A stretch of DNA of 64,000 nucleotides from Paenibacillus sp. HGH0039 (GTDB lineage: Bacteria > Bacillota > Bacilli > Paenibacillales > NBRC-103111): the NCBI RefSeq assembly GCF_000411255.1, contig NZ_KE150412.1, positions 3,010,357 to 3,074,356 on the forward strand. The letters run 5' to 3'. The translations under genes and the position numbers were made by a program. The notes beneath the pieces were generated by a model. That model ran no database searches and was not told the origin of the DNA. It saw only the letters and a program-made list of their open reading frames with translations. Positions 24,751 through 35,483 of this stretch are shown one piece after another (position 1 is the first letter of the stretch; every line of letters begins with the position of its first letter).

Positions 24751-26579
24751 GACGCATTCTCCTCCTCCGGCAGGACCGGCAGCATAAAGGTGACTTTCGT
24801 GCCGGACCCCGGCTCGGACTCCAGAGACATGGCGCCGCCATGGGCTTTTACTATTTCCCGGGCAATCGAGAGCCCGAGGCCGGTGCCGCCCATGTTGCGG
24901 GAACGCGCCTTATCGACCCGGTAGAACCGGTCGAAAATGCGCGGCTGATCCTTCTTCGGAATCCCGATGCCCGTATCCTGCACCGAGATTTCGAGCTGAT
25001 CTCCCTCCGCCATCCGGGCATAGATGGTGATGGCCCCCTCGTCCGGCGTATATTTGATCGCGTTGGAGACCAGGTTGTCCAGCACCTGGTCGATCTTGTC
25101 GCGATCCAGCGCCACCGGACGGATTCCCGGCTCCGCCACGATGCGGATCCGGATGCTCTTCTGCCTCAGCTGGAAGGAGAAGCGGTCCGCTACCTCCTCC
25201 AGCATGTCGGCGATATCGGTCTGCTCCTTCGTGAGCAGCGCCTGCTTCGAATCCAGGCGCGACAAGTGGAGCAGATCCGTCACGAGCCGGATCATCCGCT
25301 CGGTCTCGTTGCGCGTCACGCTCAGGAAGCGCGGAGCAAGCTGCTTGTCTTCCATCGCGCCGTCCTCCAGCGCCTCGAGGTAGCTCTTGATCGTCGTCAG
25401 CGGCGTCCGCAGCTCGTGAGACACGTTCGCGACGAACTCCCGGCGCGACTGCTCGAGCTTCTCCTGCTCCGTGACGTCCTGGAGCACCGCAATCGCTCCG
25501 GTTACGCCGTCGCCTCTGCGGTGAATCGTCGTAAACGTCACACGCACGGTCTGCACGTCCTCGTCATCCGGCAGAGGCACATCGATCAGCGTCGTGTTGC
25601 GCTCGCCGTGCACGTACTGGTCGATTTCCTCACGGGTGAGGCCGAGCAGCTCCGAAATGTGCCGCTGTGCGGAGTGCTCCTCCTTCACCTGGAGGATCTG
25701 CATCGCCCGGCGGTTCATGAGGATGATCTGCCCCGCTTCGTCGGTGGCGACCACCCCGTCGTTCATATTCGTCAGAATCGAGGCCAGCTTCTCCTTCTCT
25801 TCCTCATTGATGAAGATGGCTTCCTTGAGCCGGTTCATCATGAAGTTGAACGTATGGCCAAGCTGGCTGATCTCGTCTTTACCGTAGACTTTTACGCTCT
25901 GGTCGAAATTCCCCTCGGCGGCGGCCGTCGCCTGCTGGGTGATTTCCTTGATCGGTTTCGTGATCGTACCGGACAGAATGACGCCCAGCCCGGCCGTAAA
26001 CGCAAGGGCGATCAGCGTCGCCACGATGAGAATCCGGTTGATGCTGGACATCGTTTTGTACAGATCCTCCATCGAGGAGACGATGTACACCGCGCCCAGC
26101 ACCCGGACGCCGCTGCCGATCGGCTTGGCCGTCGCGAATTTGCGCGTATTGTCCACGTCCGTGAACATGCGGTCGTTATCCCGGATTCCCTGAAGGGCGC
26201 GGGTCACTTCCGTCTTCGTCGTTTTCTGATTCACAATCTGTTTATTGGCTTCCAGCGACGTGCTGAGCACAACCCCGCCGGCGTCGATAATCTGTATTTC
26301 CGTATTTCCCGGCGCGAACAGGCTGTTAACGAAGTAGGTCAGCTCTTCCGACAAGTTCTTCGTATCGCTGTTTCTCGGCTCGTTCAAATACTGGCTTTCC
26401 ACCAGCCCCGCAATCAGCGTAGCCTGGCTGTTGATGGAATCGCGGAATTCATTCTTATAATGGCTGTCGAGCGTCTGATAGAAATAAGCCGCGATCAGCT
26501 GCATCGCGATCAGGATCAGAAGGACGTAAATAATAATCAGCTTCGCCTGGATGGATTGGAAAAACCGGATCACCTTCAT
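24747..26579 (-). CDS. walK: Essential cell-wall sensor histidine kinase WalK
   Basis: 610 aa. Two membrane helices (about 13-35 and 183-205) bracket an extracellular sensor domain. Then come HAMP (TKPIKEITQQATAAAEGNFD), PAS (about 260-370), HisKA with the phospho-His in FVANVSHELRTPLTT, and a HATPase with NLVSNAIKYTP, DTGIGIP and GTGLGLSIA. It controls peptidoglycan hydrolase genes through WalR. Just one nucleotide separates it from walR. Confidence 0.95.
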   Translation of the reverse strand: MKVIRFFQSIQAKLIIIYVLLILIAMQLIAAYFYQTLDSHYKNEFRDSINSQATLIAGLVESQYLNEPRNSDTKNLSEELTYFVNSLFAPGNTEIQIIDAGGVVLSTSLEANKQIVNQKTTKTEVTRALQGIRDNDRMFTDVDNTRKFATAKPIGSGVRVLGAVYIVSSMEDLYKTMSSINRILIVATLIALAFTAGLGVILSGTITKPIKEITQQATAAAEGNFDQSVKVYGKDEISQLGHTFNFMMNRLKEAIFINEEEKEKLASILTNMNDGVVATDEAGQIILMNRRAMQILQVKEEHSAQRHISELLGLTREEIDQYVHGERNTTLIDVPLPDDEDVQTVRVTFTTIHRRGDGVTGAIAVLQDVTEQEKLEQSRREFVANVSHELRTPLTTIKSYLEALEDGAMEDKQLAPRFLSVTRNETERMIRLVTDLLHLSRLDSKQALLTKEQTDIADMLEEVADRFSFQLRQKSIRIRIVAEPGIRPVALDRDKIDQVLDNLVSNAIKYTPDEGAITIYARMAEGDQLEISVQDTGIGIPKKDQPRIFDRFYRVDKARSRNMGGTGLGLSIAREIVKAHGGAMSLESEPGSGTKVTFMLPVLPEEENAS

Positions 26580-26580
26580 C

Positions 26581-27315
26581 TCAGAAGCCTCCGTTTTTCG
26601 TTCCCCGCATCATGTAACCGAGCCCTCTACGGGTCACGATATACTCCGGTTTGCTCGGATCGGCCTCCAGCTTCTCGCGCAGACGCCGGATCGTGACGTC
26701 CACCGTCCGGACATCGCCGTAATAGTCATAGCCCCATACGGCCTGGAGCAGGTGCTCGCGCGTCATCACCTTGCCGGGGTGCTTCGCCATATAGTGGATC
26801 AGCTCGAACTCCCTGTGTGTCAAATCCAGCGGTTCTCCGTCCCGGTAGACGACATACATGTCGCTGTCGATAAAGAGCCCGTGAAGCCGGATTCCGTTGG
26901 CTTCCTCCGGTTCCGGCTCCGCTTGTCCGAGCGGCGTGGTTTTGCTTTGGCGGCGCAAATGCGCTTTGACGCGGGCAAGCAGCTCCCGGTTGCCGAAGGG
27001 CTTCGTCACATAGTCGTCCGCCCCCATCTCCAGACCGAGCACTTTATCCAGCTCCGTGTCCTTGGCCGTCAACATGATAATAGGCGTATTCAGCCTGGCG
27101 CGGATTTCCCGGCACACGTCCATCCCGTCTTTGACCGGCAGCATCAGATCGAGGAGAATAAGATCCGGCCGCTCCGAAAAAGCCAGCTCTACCGCCGCTC
27201 CGCCGTCATAAGCGCAGACGACCTGGTAGCCCTCTTTTTCCAAATTAAACTTCAATATATCTGCAATCGGTTGTTCGTCGTCGACCACGAGTATTTTGCC
27301 ATTTGTGCCGAACAT
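26581..27315 (-). CDS. walR: Essential response regulator WalR
   Basis: 244 aa OmpR-type regulator. Receiver domain with Asp12-Asp13 and phosphoacceptor Asp56 ([13 protein letters not shown]), switch residues MLTA and TKPF, and winged-helix C-terminus ([24 protein letters not shown]). Compared with Bacillus WalR the linker (about 122-140) is slightly longer and rich in Pro/Glu. It heads the wal operon. Confidence 0.95.
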   Translation of the reverse strand: MFGTNGKILVVDDEQPIADILKFNLEKEGYQVVCAYDGGAAVELAFSERPDLILLDLMLPVKDGMDVCREIRARLNTPIIMLTAKDTELDKVLGLEMGADDYVTKPFGNRELLARVKAHLRRQSKTTPLGQAEPEPEEANGIRLHGLFIDSDMYVVYRDGEPLDLTHREFELIHYMAKHPGKVMTREHLLQAVWGYDYYGDVRTVDVTIRRLREKLEADPSKPEYIVTRRGLGYMMRGTKNGGF

Positions 27316-27383
27316 GTCTCTCTCATCACCTGTCCTTCACCTAGAAAACCATACCCTATTATTGTAACATACCTGTACGCAAA

Positions 27384-27425
27384 AAGAGACATAGCCCCCC
27401 GCCCGGAAGGCCACATCTCTCTTAA
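27384..27425 (-). terminator. Terminator after the M23 peptidase gene
   Basis: On the minus strand AAGAGAGATGTGGCC ... GGCTATGTCTCTTTTT gives an imperfect stem followed by T5. It separates the M23 gene from walR. Confidence 0.7.
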
Positions 27426-27462
27426 AAAACTTGCGTCTATGATAGGCGATTCGCATCGCGAT

Positions 27463-28977
27463 TTACCGGTTCAAATATTTCAGAGGATTTTCCAGGCTGC
27501 CGCCTTTGTGGACCTCGAAGTGAAGATGAACGCCGGTCGAGTCGCCCGTGCTCCCCATGATCCCGATCTGCTCTCCTTTTTCCACGATGGTGCCGGCAGT
27601 GGTTTCTACCTTGCTCATGTGAGCATACATCGTTTCGTATCCGTTCATATGATCGATAAGAACATAATTGCCGTAATCCGATTTATAACCGGCCGACACC
27701 ACTTTCCCGTTGTCCGCCGCCATGATCGTGTGATTGCCTACAATGTCGATGCCTTTGTGCATCTTGCCCCAACGTGTACCGAACGTAGAGGTGATGGATT
27801 GAGAAAGAACCGGCCATGCGAATGTCCCTGTGCCTTCTCCTTTTACAACCTTGGTGCCTTTTCTTACTTTCTCCGTTACCGGCTGTTCAACGATGTCTTC
27901 TCCGACGATTTTCTCGTCCGTCAGTTGGCCGTTGATCTTCGTCAGCTCATACGTGACCTGTTTCAATCCGTTCTTGCCCGGAGAGATCGTCTCCACAATG
28001 CCTTCTTTCATCGTCGGATCCGTTTCGACTTCGGTTTCGAAGTGGACTTCCTCGTTCTCCACCATCTTCTCGACCGTCTTGACGGACAGAGCCGGCTGGA
28101 TGACCGTAAGGTCGAGCACATCGCCTTCGCGGATCATATCGTCATGAATCCAAGGATTCTTGTCATAAATCACCTGCTTCGGGATGTTCAGCTTCTGGGC
28201 GATGCAGCCCACACAATCTCCGGCTACCACCGTATACTTCGTCGGCTGTACGCCGCCCGTCTTGATCTTGGCGATCAGCTCCTCGGGCTTCATCACATCC
28301 TGAGGCTGGATATCGACGGCTTCCTCCGTTTTGACCTGCTGGACGAATTCCACCTTCTCGACCGTGGCCGGAGCCGCAGACGGACTGCCGTCCGCCGACA
28401 GAACGGCGACCTTGCTTTCCTTTTCCTTCTGCTCGAAAGGCTTCTTGATCTCCGCCAGCACCCGATCGGCCGTGGCCTGATCTTTGACGATCGCATACGT
28501 TTTGCCTTCGATAACCAGTTCTACACCGGATGCGACAGGCTTCAGCTTCTCGTCAAGCAGCGCGAGCACCTGCTGATCGTCCGTTTTCTTCATGAAAGCT
28601 TTCTCCGGTTTGGGTTCTTCGATGTCGGGTAATGCCATATGTACATCCGGATACTGCTTCTCCAGCTTTTCTTCACGTTCTTGTTTGTACTCCTGCAAAA
28701 CTTCCTTCGAACTGATATAACCGAGTGTCTCCTGACCGACTTTGACCGGGTAAATGTCCGCGAGATTCGCTTTGACATACTGCTGACCGCTAACGGTTAA
28801 AAATCCGATTACTGCTATGGAACTGACGCTATATAGGAAGAACCCTTTTCCCCGCACTGCCGGACCAGCCGCAAGCTCGGTGGAAGGTTCCGCTTTATTC
28901 CCGGTCAAGCTATGCCACTGAGCCCGGCTTTGATTCCACAACTTCCTGGCCCAATCTACTGCTTTAAAACCTTTCAT
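27463..28977 (-). CDS. M23-family cell-wall endopeptidase with LysM and G5 domains
   Basis: 504 aa. A short cytoplasmic N-terminus and one membrane helix (about 45-63) anchor it. A long extracellular stalk leads to a LysM-like segment (about 245-292, TKYTVVAGDCVGCIAQKLNI), a G5 domain (about 298-378, TEVETDPTMKEGIVETISPG) and a C-terminal M23 peptidase with zinc ligands in MHKGIDIV and HLHFEVH. It probably cuts peptide cross-links in peptidoglycan. The LysM segment has an unusual Cys pair (DCVGC). Its location directly upstream of walR, whose regulon is wall hydrolases, is suggestive. Confidence 0.9.
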   Translation of the reverse strand: MKGFKAVDWARKLWNQSRAQWHSLTGNKAEPSTELAAGPAVRGKGFFLYSVSSIAVIGFLTVSGQQYVKANLADIYPVKVGQETLGYISSKEVLQEYKQEREEKLEKQYPDVHMALPDIEEPKPEKAFMKKTDDQQVLALLDEKLKPVASGVELVIEGKTYAIVKDQATADRVLAEIKKPFEQKEKESKVAVLSADGSPSAAPATVEKVEFVQQVKTEEAVDIQPQDVMKPEELIAKIKTGGVQPTKYTVVAGDCVGCIAQKLNIPKQVIYDKNPWIHDDMIREGDVLDLTVIQPALSVKTVEKMVENEEVHFETEVETDPTMKEGIVETISPGKNGLKQVTYELTKINGQLTDEKIVGEDIVEQPVTEKVRKGTKVVKGEGTGTFAWPVLSQSITSTFGTRWGKMHKGIDIVGNHTIMAADNGKVVSAGYKSDYGNYVLIDHMNGYETMYAHMSKVETTAGTIVEKGEQIGIMGSTGDSTGVHLHFEVHKGGSLENPLKYLNR

Positions 28978-29184
28978 ATCCTTCTCCTTATCCGTTTGTT
29001 TCTTTACGTGGCAAGAGAATGATAGGCCCAGCCGATCATCTCCAACTCTACCAGCGCATAAAACTTCCTTAATAATTTACCACACCTTCTCTTGCGGTTT
29101 CAAGAAAACAGGGGGTTGCCACTATTAGGAACGGTTTGGAAGAAGCTCAAAAATCAGGATTGAAAGAGATTCAAAAGGGTTTAA

Positions 29185-29922
29185 TCAGCCCCCATATTTT
29201 TTCAAAATCCCCGAAAGCTGTTCATATTCGGCCGGATTCAGGTATTTTTTCAGCTTGCTGTCCACTTCCTTCAGCTCCTCGGCTGTAATGCCGTCTTCCA
29301 CCATCGCGGAAAGCTTCTGAACTTCTTCCGCAGGCAGCTTCGCGACGAGAATGGAGAAGATTTTCTGCTTGTCGCCGCTCGACAGAGCGTCCTTCTTCTT
29401 GGAAAAGTCATCCGTCGACATGACCACGTCCCGTTTCTGCGCATCCTTCGGATCGGGGCTTGCCTGCCCCTCCTTTAACTCGCCCATTACGGCGACGGCA
29501 TCCGGCATTCCGCTCGGCTCCGGCGAAGAGACGCCTCCCTGTACGGGGGAAGAGGACGGTGACGGCGTCCCAGAGCCGTCCAGACTGCCCGTCACGGGCT
29601 TTTCCGCTCCTCCGGGGGTTGCGGACGGGGTCGGACTCGGGCTTGGGCTGGGCTTCGACGAGGAAGCCGCTATGCGCTCCACCCGGTCGTTAACCGATCC
29701 TCCCTTGCCTATCGCGCCTATACCGAACTGCTCGCCCAGCTTCCCGGTAATCTGAGAGAAGGAAAGCTTGCTTCCTATCGGCGGCAGCTGAAACTGCTTG
29801 AGCACTTCATCTACCATCGTAGTCACAATCACATACGTCGTAAAAATGGACAAAAAAGACATCACAACCGCACCGGCCGTCCACCTGCCTAACCGTCCCA
29901 ACCATTTCATTCGTTCATCCAC
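29185..29922 (-). CDS. Membrane-anchored Pro/Ser-linker protein, unknown function
   Basis: 245 aa. N-terminal membrane helix (about 15-36, AGAVVMSFLSIFTTYVIVTT), then a long low-complexity Ser/Pro/Thr linker (about 88-140, repeats of SPSPS). A helical C-terminal domain (about 175-245) has a repeated pattern (KLPAEEVQKLSAMVEDGITA, LNPAEYEQLSGILKKYGG). The layout suggests an extracellular domain held away from the membrane. No function is assigned. Confidence 0.75.
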   Translation of the reverse strand: MDERMKWLGRLGRWTAGAVVMSFLSIFTTYVIVTTMVDEVLKQFQLPPIGSKLSFSQITGKLGEQFGIGAIGKGGSVNDRVERIAASSSKPSPSPSPTPSATPGGAEKPVTGSLDGSGTPSPSSSPVQGGVSSPEPSGMPDAVAVMGELKEGQASPDPKDAQKRDVVMSTDDFSKKKDALSSGDKQKIFSILVAKLPAEEVQKLSAMVEDGITAEELKEVDSKLKKYLNPAEYEQLSGILKKYGG

Positions 29923-30104
29923 CGCCTTGAAACTTCTCGTTTATTCTGGTTTCTCTATAAGCCCAGTATTGACGGTTTAGACCCGGATCAACCCGCTATT
30001 TCCCAAAAAAACCTTAGAACCTCCAGCGCGCAGCTCCAAACGCGGCGCAGCGTCGCATGAAGGTGGTCACCCGGCCCCTGCCATTCCTTCCTTCCGGACA
30101 ATAA

Positions 30105-30151
30105 AAAAGACCCCGCGCAGCCGGAAGCAAGTCCGGTTGCGTGAGGTCTTA
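30105..30151 (-). terminator. Terminator of purA
   Basis: On the minus strand AAGACCTCACGCAACCGGA ... TCCGGCTGCGCGGGGTCTT is followed by TTTTT, about 50 nt past the purA stop. Confidence 0.9.
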
Positions 30152-30201
30152 GGGACGATGATTAAGAAATCGTCCTCTCAATATGATCTTGTAAGAACCG
30201 A

Positions 30202-31488
30202 TTAAGCGTAAACCGGGCGGACCAGGTTCGTCTGCTCACGGTTACGGCCGACGGAGAAGATGGCCAGCGGAATACCGGTCAGCTGGGAAACGCGCTCCAG
30301 GTAATGACGCGCATTTTCCGGCAGGTCGCTGAGCGATTTCGCGTTGGAGACGTCTTCGCTCCAGCCCGGAAGCTCTTCGTACACCGCTTCGCACTCGGAG
30401 AGCATGTTAAGGCTCGCCGGATAGTGCTCGATGATCTCGCCTTTGTACTTGTAGCCCGTGCAAATCTTAACGGTCTCCAAGCCTGTCAGCACGTCGATGG
30501 AGTTCAGGGACAGGCCGGTGATGCCGCTCACGCGGCGGGCGTGACGGACCACGACGCTGTCGAACCAGCCGACGCGGCGCGGACGTCCGGTAACGGTGCC
30601 GTATTCGTGGCCCGTTTCGCGGATTTGGTCGCCGATGGCATCGCTTAGCTCCGTCGGGAAAGGACCGTCGCCGACACGGGTCGTGTAGGCTTTCGCTACG
30701 CCGATGATCTGGTTGATCTTCGTCGGGCCTACGCCGGAACCGATACATACGCCGCCGGCCGTCGGATTGGACGACGTCACGAACGGGTACGTGCCTTGGT
30801 CGATGTCGAGCATAACGCCCTGCGCGCCTTCGAACAGAACGCGCTTGCCGGCGTCAATCGCATCGTTCAGGACCACGGACGTGTCCGTTACGAACATGCG
30901 GAGCTGCTCGGCGTAACCGAGGTATTCTTTTAGAATCGCGTCCGCATCCAGACCGTCGCGTCCGTACACCTGCTTCAGCAGCGTGTTCTTGTCTTCGACG
31001 ATATGGCGGAGTTTGCGCTCGAACTCTCCCGCGTCCATCAAGTCCGCGATACGGATGCCGTTGCGCGCCGCTTTATCCATGTAGCAAGGGCCGATGCCTT
31101 TGCGGGTCGTGCCGATTTTGTTAGCGCCTTTGCGGTCTTCTTCCAGCTCGTCCAGAAGCAGATGATAAGGCATAATCACATGGGCGCGGTCGCTGATTTT
31201 CAAGTTGTCTACCGAGAATCCGTTATCGCGAATATATTGAAGTTCGTCTACCAGAGCAGCCGGGTTGATGACCATGCCGTTTCCGATGACACACATTTTA
31301 TCGTGATTGAAAATACCGGACGGTATCATCGTCAGCTTGTACTTCTTGCCTCCGATCAGAATGGTGTGGCCGGCATTGTTGCCGCCTTGGTAGCGGGCGA
31401 CCACTTCCGCGGACTCCGCCAAATAGTCCGTGATTTTCCCTTTCCCTTCGTCTCCCCATTGGGTTCCGACTACAACCACTGTTGACAT
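30202..31488 (-). CDS. purA: Adenylosuccinate synthetase
   Basis: 428 aa, usual length. It makes adenylosuccinate from IMP, aspartate and GTP, the first step from IMP to AMP. GTP-binding loop [12 protein letters not shown] near the N-terminus, the family signature QGGNNAGHT and the IMP-site segment [20 protein letters not shown]. Strong GGAGG before the ATG. It is expressed from the promoter at 31557-31586 with a PurR-type operator just upstream. Confidence 0.97.
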   Translation of the reverse strand: MSTVVVVGTQWGDEGKGKITDYLAESAEVVARYQGGNNAGHTILIGGKKYKLTMIPSGIFNHDKMCVIGNGMVINPAALVDELQYIRDNGFSVDNLKISDRAHVIMPYHLLLDELEEDRKGANKIGTTRKGIGPCYMDKAARNGIRIADLMDAGEFERKLRHIVEDKNTLLKQVYGRDGLDADAILKEYLGYAEQLRMFVTDTSVVLNDAIDAGKRVLFEGAQGVMLDIDQGTYPFVTSSNPTAGGVCIGSGVGPTKINQIIGVAKAYTTRVGDGPFPTELSDAIGDQIRETGHEYGTVTGRPRRVGWFDSVVVRHARRVSGITGLSLNSIDVLTGLETVKICTGYKYKGEIIEHYPASLNMLSECEAVYEELPGWSEDVSNAKSLSDLPENARHYLERVSQLTGIPLAIFSVGRNREQTNLVRPVYA

Positions 31489-31556
31489 TCTGTATTACCT
31501 CCGTTAGGCGAATTGCATCGCCACTCATTTTGCTTACTTCTTTTACACACCACTTT

Positions 31557-31586
31557 AGTGTAGCAGACCGCATGAAGCAAAGTCAA
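31557..31586 (-). promoter_or_regulatory. purA promoter
   Basis: Minus strand TTGACT (31586-31581), an 18-nt spacer, then TACACT (31562-31557). The transcript would have a leader of about 65 nt. It lies directly downstream of the PurBox dyad. Confidence 0.65.
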
Positions 31587-31593
31587 CAAAACG

Positions 31594-31627
31594 CGAACAA
31601 TCATACTATCTCTAGTATGATTGTTCG
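31594..31627. promoter_or_regulatory. PurR-type double PurBox (perfect 15-bp inverted repeat)
   Basis: Arms CGAACAATCATACTA and TAGTATGATTGTTCG with a 4-nt centre are perfectly complementary. Each arm begins with CGAACAAT, the core of the Bacillus PurBox (CCGAACAWT). On the minus strand one reads ATATCCGAACAAT, a near-ideal box. The pair sits 7 bp upstream of the purA -35 and about 10 nt past the dnaB stop, so it may also fold as an RNA hairpin behind dnaB. Confidence 0.65.
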
Positions 31628-31637
31628 GATATTTCAG

Positions 31638-32993
31638 TCAACCTGTCTGCATCTCCTGATGAGCGCGATCCATGTTGACGAATTTATTAAAGTTTTTGAG
31701 AAACGCCAGTTCTACCGTGCCGACCGGGCCGTTACGCTGCTTGGCGATAATGATCTCGATGATGTTCTTTTTCTCGGATTCCTTGTCGTAGTAATCGTCC
31801 CGGTACAGGAACGCCACGATGTCGGCATCCTGCTCGATCGAACCGGATTCCCGAAGGTCGGACATCATCGGACGCTTGTCCTGACGCTGCTCTACACCCC
31901 GGCTGAGCTGGGAGAGCGCGATGACCGGCACGTTCAGCTCACGCGCGATCTGTTTGAGCGTACGGGAGATCTCGGAGACCTCCTGCTGACGGTTGTCTCC
32001 CTTGCCCCTGCCCTGGATAAGCTGCAGGTAGTCGATCAGGATCATGCCGAGCCCCTTCTCCTGCTTGAGACGGCGGCACTTCGCCCGGATGTCCGCTACC
32101 GTGACGGAAGGCGAATCGTCGATGTAGATGTCCGCTTCGGAAAGCGAACCGATCGCCATCGTCAGCTTCTCCCAGTCGTCGCCTTCGAGGAAGCCGGATC
32201 TGAGCCGGGTGGCGTCGACGTTGGCTTCCGCGCAGATCATCCGCTGCACAAGCTGAGCGGCGCCCATCTCGAGCGAGAAGATCGCGACGGTTTCCTTCGC
32301 CCTCACACCGACATTCTGTGCGATGTTAAGAGCAAATGCCGTCTTACCTACGGAAGGACGGGCCGCCACAATGATTAAGTCGGAGCGCTGGAAGCCGGAC
32401 GTCATTTTGTCGAGATCGTTGAAACCCGACGGAATCCCCGTGGAGCCGCCTTTATGGGAATAAAGAAACTCCACCCGCTCGAAGACTTCCATCAGAACGT
32501 CCCGGATGGAGATGAAGCCGTTGGAAGCCCGGCGCTGCGAAATTTCGAGAATGCGGGCTTCCGCATCGTTGAGCATCATGCCCACATCGTCGGCGCTCGC
32601 GTAGCCGTCCGATACGATCTGCGAAGCAGTCCGGATGAGCCTCCGGAGCAGCGACTTCTCTTCTACGATTTGCCCGTAATAGTCGATATTCGCTGCCGTC
32701 GGAACGGCATTGGCCAGCTCCGACAAATAGGCGACGCCGCCGATTTCCTCCAGCTGCTGCTTGTTCTGCAGCCGGGCGGTCAGCGTCACAAGATCGACCG
32801 GCTCGTCTTCCTCCGCCAGCTCGATCATCGCTTCGAAGATGTGCTGATGGGCCGGACGGTAGAAATCGTCCGGACTCATCCGCTCCATCGCCGTGATCAG
32901 CGAGTCGCTGTCCAGCAGGATGGCGCCGAGAACGGCCTGTTCGGCTTCTATATTTTGCGGCAGAACACGTCCCATGAACATTTCTTCGTTCAT
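31638..32993 (-). CDS. dnaB: Replicative DNA helicase
   Basis: 451 aa hexameric helicase (dnaC in B. subtilis naming). N-terminal primase-interacting domain (about 12-115), then the RecA-like motor with Walker A AARPSVGKTAFAL, Walker B MILIDYLQLI and the arginine-finger region LRESGSIEQDADIVAFLYR. There is no intein. It lies downstream of rplI, as in Bacillus. Confidence 0.97.
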   Translation of the reverse strand: MNEEMFMGRVLPQNIEAEQAVLGAILLDSDSLITAMERMSPDDFYRPAHQHIFEAMIELAEEDEPVDLVTLTARLQNKQQLEEIGGVAYLSELANAVPTAANIDYYGQIVEEKSLLRRLIRTASQIVSDGYASADDVGMMLNDAEARILEISQRRASNGFISIRDVLMEVFERVEFLYSHKGGSTGIPSGFNDLDKMTSGFQRSDLIIVAARPSVGKTAFALNIAQNVGVRAKETVAIFSLEMGAAQLVQRMICAEANVDATRLRSGFLEGDDWEKLTMAIGSLSEADIYIDDSPSVTVADIRAKCRRLKQEKGLGMILIDYLQLIQGRGKGDNRQQEVSEISRTLKQIARELNVPVIALSQLSRGVEQRQDKRPMMSDLRESGSIEQDADIVAFLYRDDYYDKESEKKNIIEIIIAKQRNGPVGTVELAFLKNFNKFVNMDRAHQEMQTG

Positions 32994-33058
32994 GAACCTT
33001 CACCTGTTCTATTGTTAGTTTCTATCCTGTCCAAACTTAGAAGGAATAATAACACCGT

Positions 33059-33502
33059 CTATTCTTCCGACACTTGCACGCTGATCGTAGCCGTTACTTC
33101 CGTATGCAGCTTGACGGGCACTTTCGTTACGCCCAGGGAGCGGATAGGATCGTTCAGCAAAATTTTACGCTTATCGATCTTATAGCCGGCTTTCTCCAAC
33201 TGCTCCGCGATCTGCTTGCTTGTGATAGCCCCGAACAAACGGCCGCCTTCGCCGGCTTTCGTCTTGATGGTCACCGTTGTTTCGTTCAGCTTGCCTGCCA
33301 GAACTTCCGCGTCTTCTTTCTCCTGATCTTTACGCTTCTGTTCGGCTTTTTTCTGCTGGTCAACCTGCTTAACCGCCCCGTTCGTTCCTGCTGCGGCCAA
33401 TCCGCGGGGGATCAGGAAATTCGTTGCGTAGCCCTCGGATACCTCTTTAATTTCCCCTTTTTTGCCTTGCCCTTTAACGTCCTTCAGAAATACGACTTTC
33501 AT
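33059..33502 (-). CDS. rplI: 50S ribosomal protein L9
   Basis: 147 aa. N-terminal rRNA-binding domain [19 protein letters not shown] with the signature [13 protein letters not shown], a long connecting helix (about 42-75) and a C-terminal domain. The start overlaps the gdpP stop by 4 nt. Confidence 0.97.
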   Translation of the reverse strand: MKVVFLKDVKGQGKKGEIKEVSEGYATNFLIPRGLAAAGTNGAVKQVDQQKKAEQKRKDQEKEDAEVLAGKLNETTVTIKTKAGEGGRLFGAITSKQIAEQLEKAGYKIDKRKILLNDPIRSLGVTKVPVKLHTEVTATISVQVSEE

Positions 33503-35466
33503 TCGAAAAGCCCCTCCTCTTCCTCTATCTCTTGCAATATTTGTTTCAGCTTCGCCGCCGCTTCCTGCGGAGTCAGCTCAAGCTGGGTCGCTGCGTTCGT
33601 CAGGTGGCCGCCGCCGCCCATCCGTTCCATCACGATTTGAACGTTCATCGCGCCAAGCGAGCGCGCGCTGATGCCGGTTAAACCGTCCGGCCGTTCACAG
33701 ATGACGAAGGAGGCGAAAACGCCGGTCATATTTAATAAGGTATCAGCCACCTGGGCAATCATCAACTGAGAATATTTGTGATTCTGTTCGCCGACCGCCA
33801 GAGCAATATGATCATACATCATTTCCGTATATCTCATAATCTCAGCTTTATCGATATAGGCTTGAAGATCTTCCTTCAGCATCTTCTGAATGAGAGTCGG
33901 GTCCGCTCCGTTCCGTCTCAGGAACGAAGCCGCTTCGAACGTACGGGAGCCCGTACGGAGACTGAACTGCTTCGTGTCGACCACGATCCCGGCAAGCAGC
34001 ACGGTGGCCTCCAGCGCATCCAGCGACATCTTCTCGTTGAAGTACTGGAGCAGCTCCGTTACCAGCTCACAGGTCGAAGATGCGTACGGCTCCATGTACA
34101 CGAGCACGGCGTCGTGGAAGAACTCTTCGCTGCGGCGGTGATGATCCACGACCATGACACGGTGTGTCAGGTTAAACAGCTTCGGCTCGGCGACCATCGA
34201 AGCCCGGTGAGTATCCAGCACGACGGCCAGCGTGCGCTGCGTCGTGATCTGCATCGCCTGCGCCGGTGTGATGAACCACCGGTTCAGCTTCTCGTCCTCT
34301 TCGATCATCGCCATCAGCTTCTCGATCGAAGGATTGATGCCTTCCAGCACAATGTAGCCTTCCTTGTTGCTGATCTGCACGGCCTTCAGCAGGCCGATCG
34401 CCGCGCCGATAGAGTCCATATCCGGAAAGCGGTGTCCCATGATGATGACCTTGTCGCTTTCCTTGATCAGATCTCTCAGCGCATGCGAGATCACGCGGGC
34501 ACGCACGCGTGTGCGCTTCTCTACGGCGTTAGTTCGCCCGCCGTAGAACGAGATGCGCTGGCCCGCCTTGACGGTCACCTGGTCGCCTCCGCGGCCCAGA
34601 GACATGTCCAGGCTAGTCTGCGCGACCCGGCCGAGCTCCTCGAGCTCCTCGATGCCGGAGGCGATCCCCACGCTGACCGTGAGCGGCAGCTTGTATTCCA
34701 TCGTGAGATCGCGCACTTCATCGAGGATATCGAAGCGGTTCTGCTCCAGCTCGCGCAGCGCCTTCTGATTCATCAGAATCAGAAAACGGTCGGATGAGGT
34801 CCTGCGCAGATACACTCCGTACCGGTGAGCCCACTCCGTGATTTCACCGGTTACCCGGGCGAGCATGATGCTCCGCGTCTGATCGTCCATTCCCTGGGTG
34901 ACTTCATCCAGGTTATCCATCAGAACGATGCCGATCGCGATTTTTTCCTCGTCATGCTTCTGAACGAGCCGGACGTAATCCGTCACATCGCGGATATACA
35001 GAAGACGTTCTTCGGGACGGTGCCATATTTTGTACACCTGGCCGTCCTGCTCGACTTCATGCGTCTCTTCTTTTTCCTTCTCCTTGCCCGGCTTCCAGCT
35101 TGGAAGCACGTCCTCCAGGGAATCCCCGATCACGGAGTCCTTTTTGGCGAGCTTGGCGACGAACGGATTGTGCCATTCGATTTCTTTTTCTTCATTATAT
35201 AGAATCATGCCGATCGGCAGCTCCGATATCACGTCGCCGGCGGATTTTTTGACCCGATGCGTGATGGTGCCCAGATAAGCATTCAAATCGTGACGAAAAG
35301 CACTCTCCGCCTTCCACGAGAAGTACAGCACAAGTCCCGAGGCGAGCAGAGCAGCGACACCCAATACCCATTCATACAGAAACAGTACGATCGTTAAAGC
35401 GCCGAGCAGCGCAAACGTCCATACCATATGTTGTCCATGCCATCGTTTCGACAAGAATTTCGGCAT
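33499..35466 (-). CDS. gdpP: Cyclic-di-AMP phosphodiesterase GdpP
   Basis: 655 aa. Two membrane helices (about 12-50), a PAS-like heme/ligand domain (about 85-150), a degenerate GGDEF domain (about 175-300) and DHH/DHHA1 catalytic domains. Catalytic motifs are [31 protein letters not shown] and the C-terminal [10 protein letters not shown]. It hydrolyses c-di-AMP to pApA and so affects potassium balance, wall stress and beta-lactam tolerance. Confidence 0.95.
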   Translation of the reverse strand: MPKFLSKRWHGQHMVWTFALLGALTIVLFLYEWVLGVAALLASGLVLYFSWKAESAFRHDLNAYLGTITHRVKKSAGDVISELPIGMILYNEEKEIEWHNPFVAKLAKKDSVIGDSLEDVLPSWKPGKEKEKEETHEVEQDGQVYKIWHRPEERLLYIRDVTDYVRLVQKHDEEKIAIGIVLMDNLDEVTQGMDDQTRSIMLARVTGEITEWAHRYGVYLRRTSSDRFLILMNQKALRELEQNRFDILDEVRDLTMEYKLPLTVSVGIASGIEELEELGRVAQTSLDMSLGRGGDQVTVKAGQRISFYGGRTNAVEKRTRVRARVISHALRDLIKESDKVIIMGHRFPDMDSIGAAIGLLKAVQISNKEGYIVLEGINPSIEKLMAMIEEDEKLNRWFITPAQAMQITTQRTLAVVLDTHRASMVAEPKLFNLTHRVMVVDHHRRSEEFFHDAVLVYMEPYASSTCELVTELLQYFNEKMSLDALEATVLLAGIVVDTKQFSLRTGSRTFEAASFLRRNGADPTLIQKMLKEDLQAYIDKAEIMRYTEMMYDHIALAVGEQNHKYSQLMIAQVADTLLNMTGVFASFVICERPDGLTGISARSLGAMNVQIVMERMGGGGHLTNAATQLELTPQEAAAKLKQILQEIEEEEGLFE

Positions 35467-35483
35467 TTATTCTCCCCTGACCC

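Noticed and set aside
26551..28632. 693-codon open frame on the plus strand opposite walR and the M23 gene
   Set aside because: It is an antisense shadow of GC-rich coding DNA, His/Arg/Asp-biased, with no start signal or domain.
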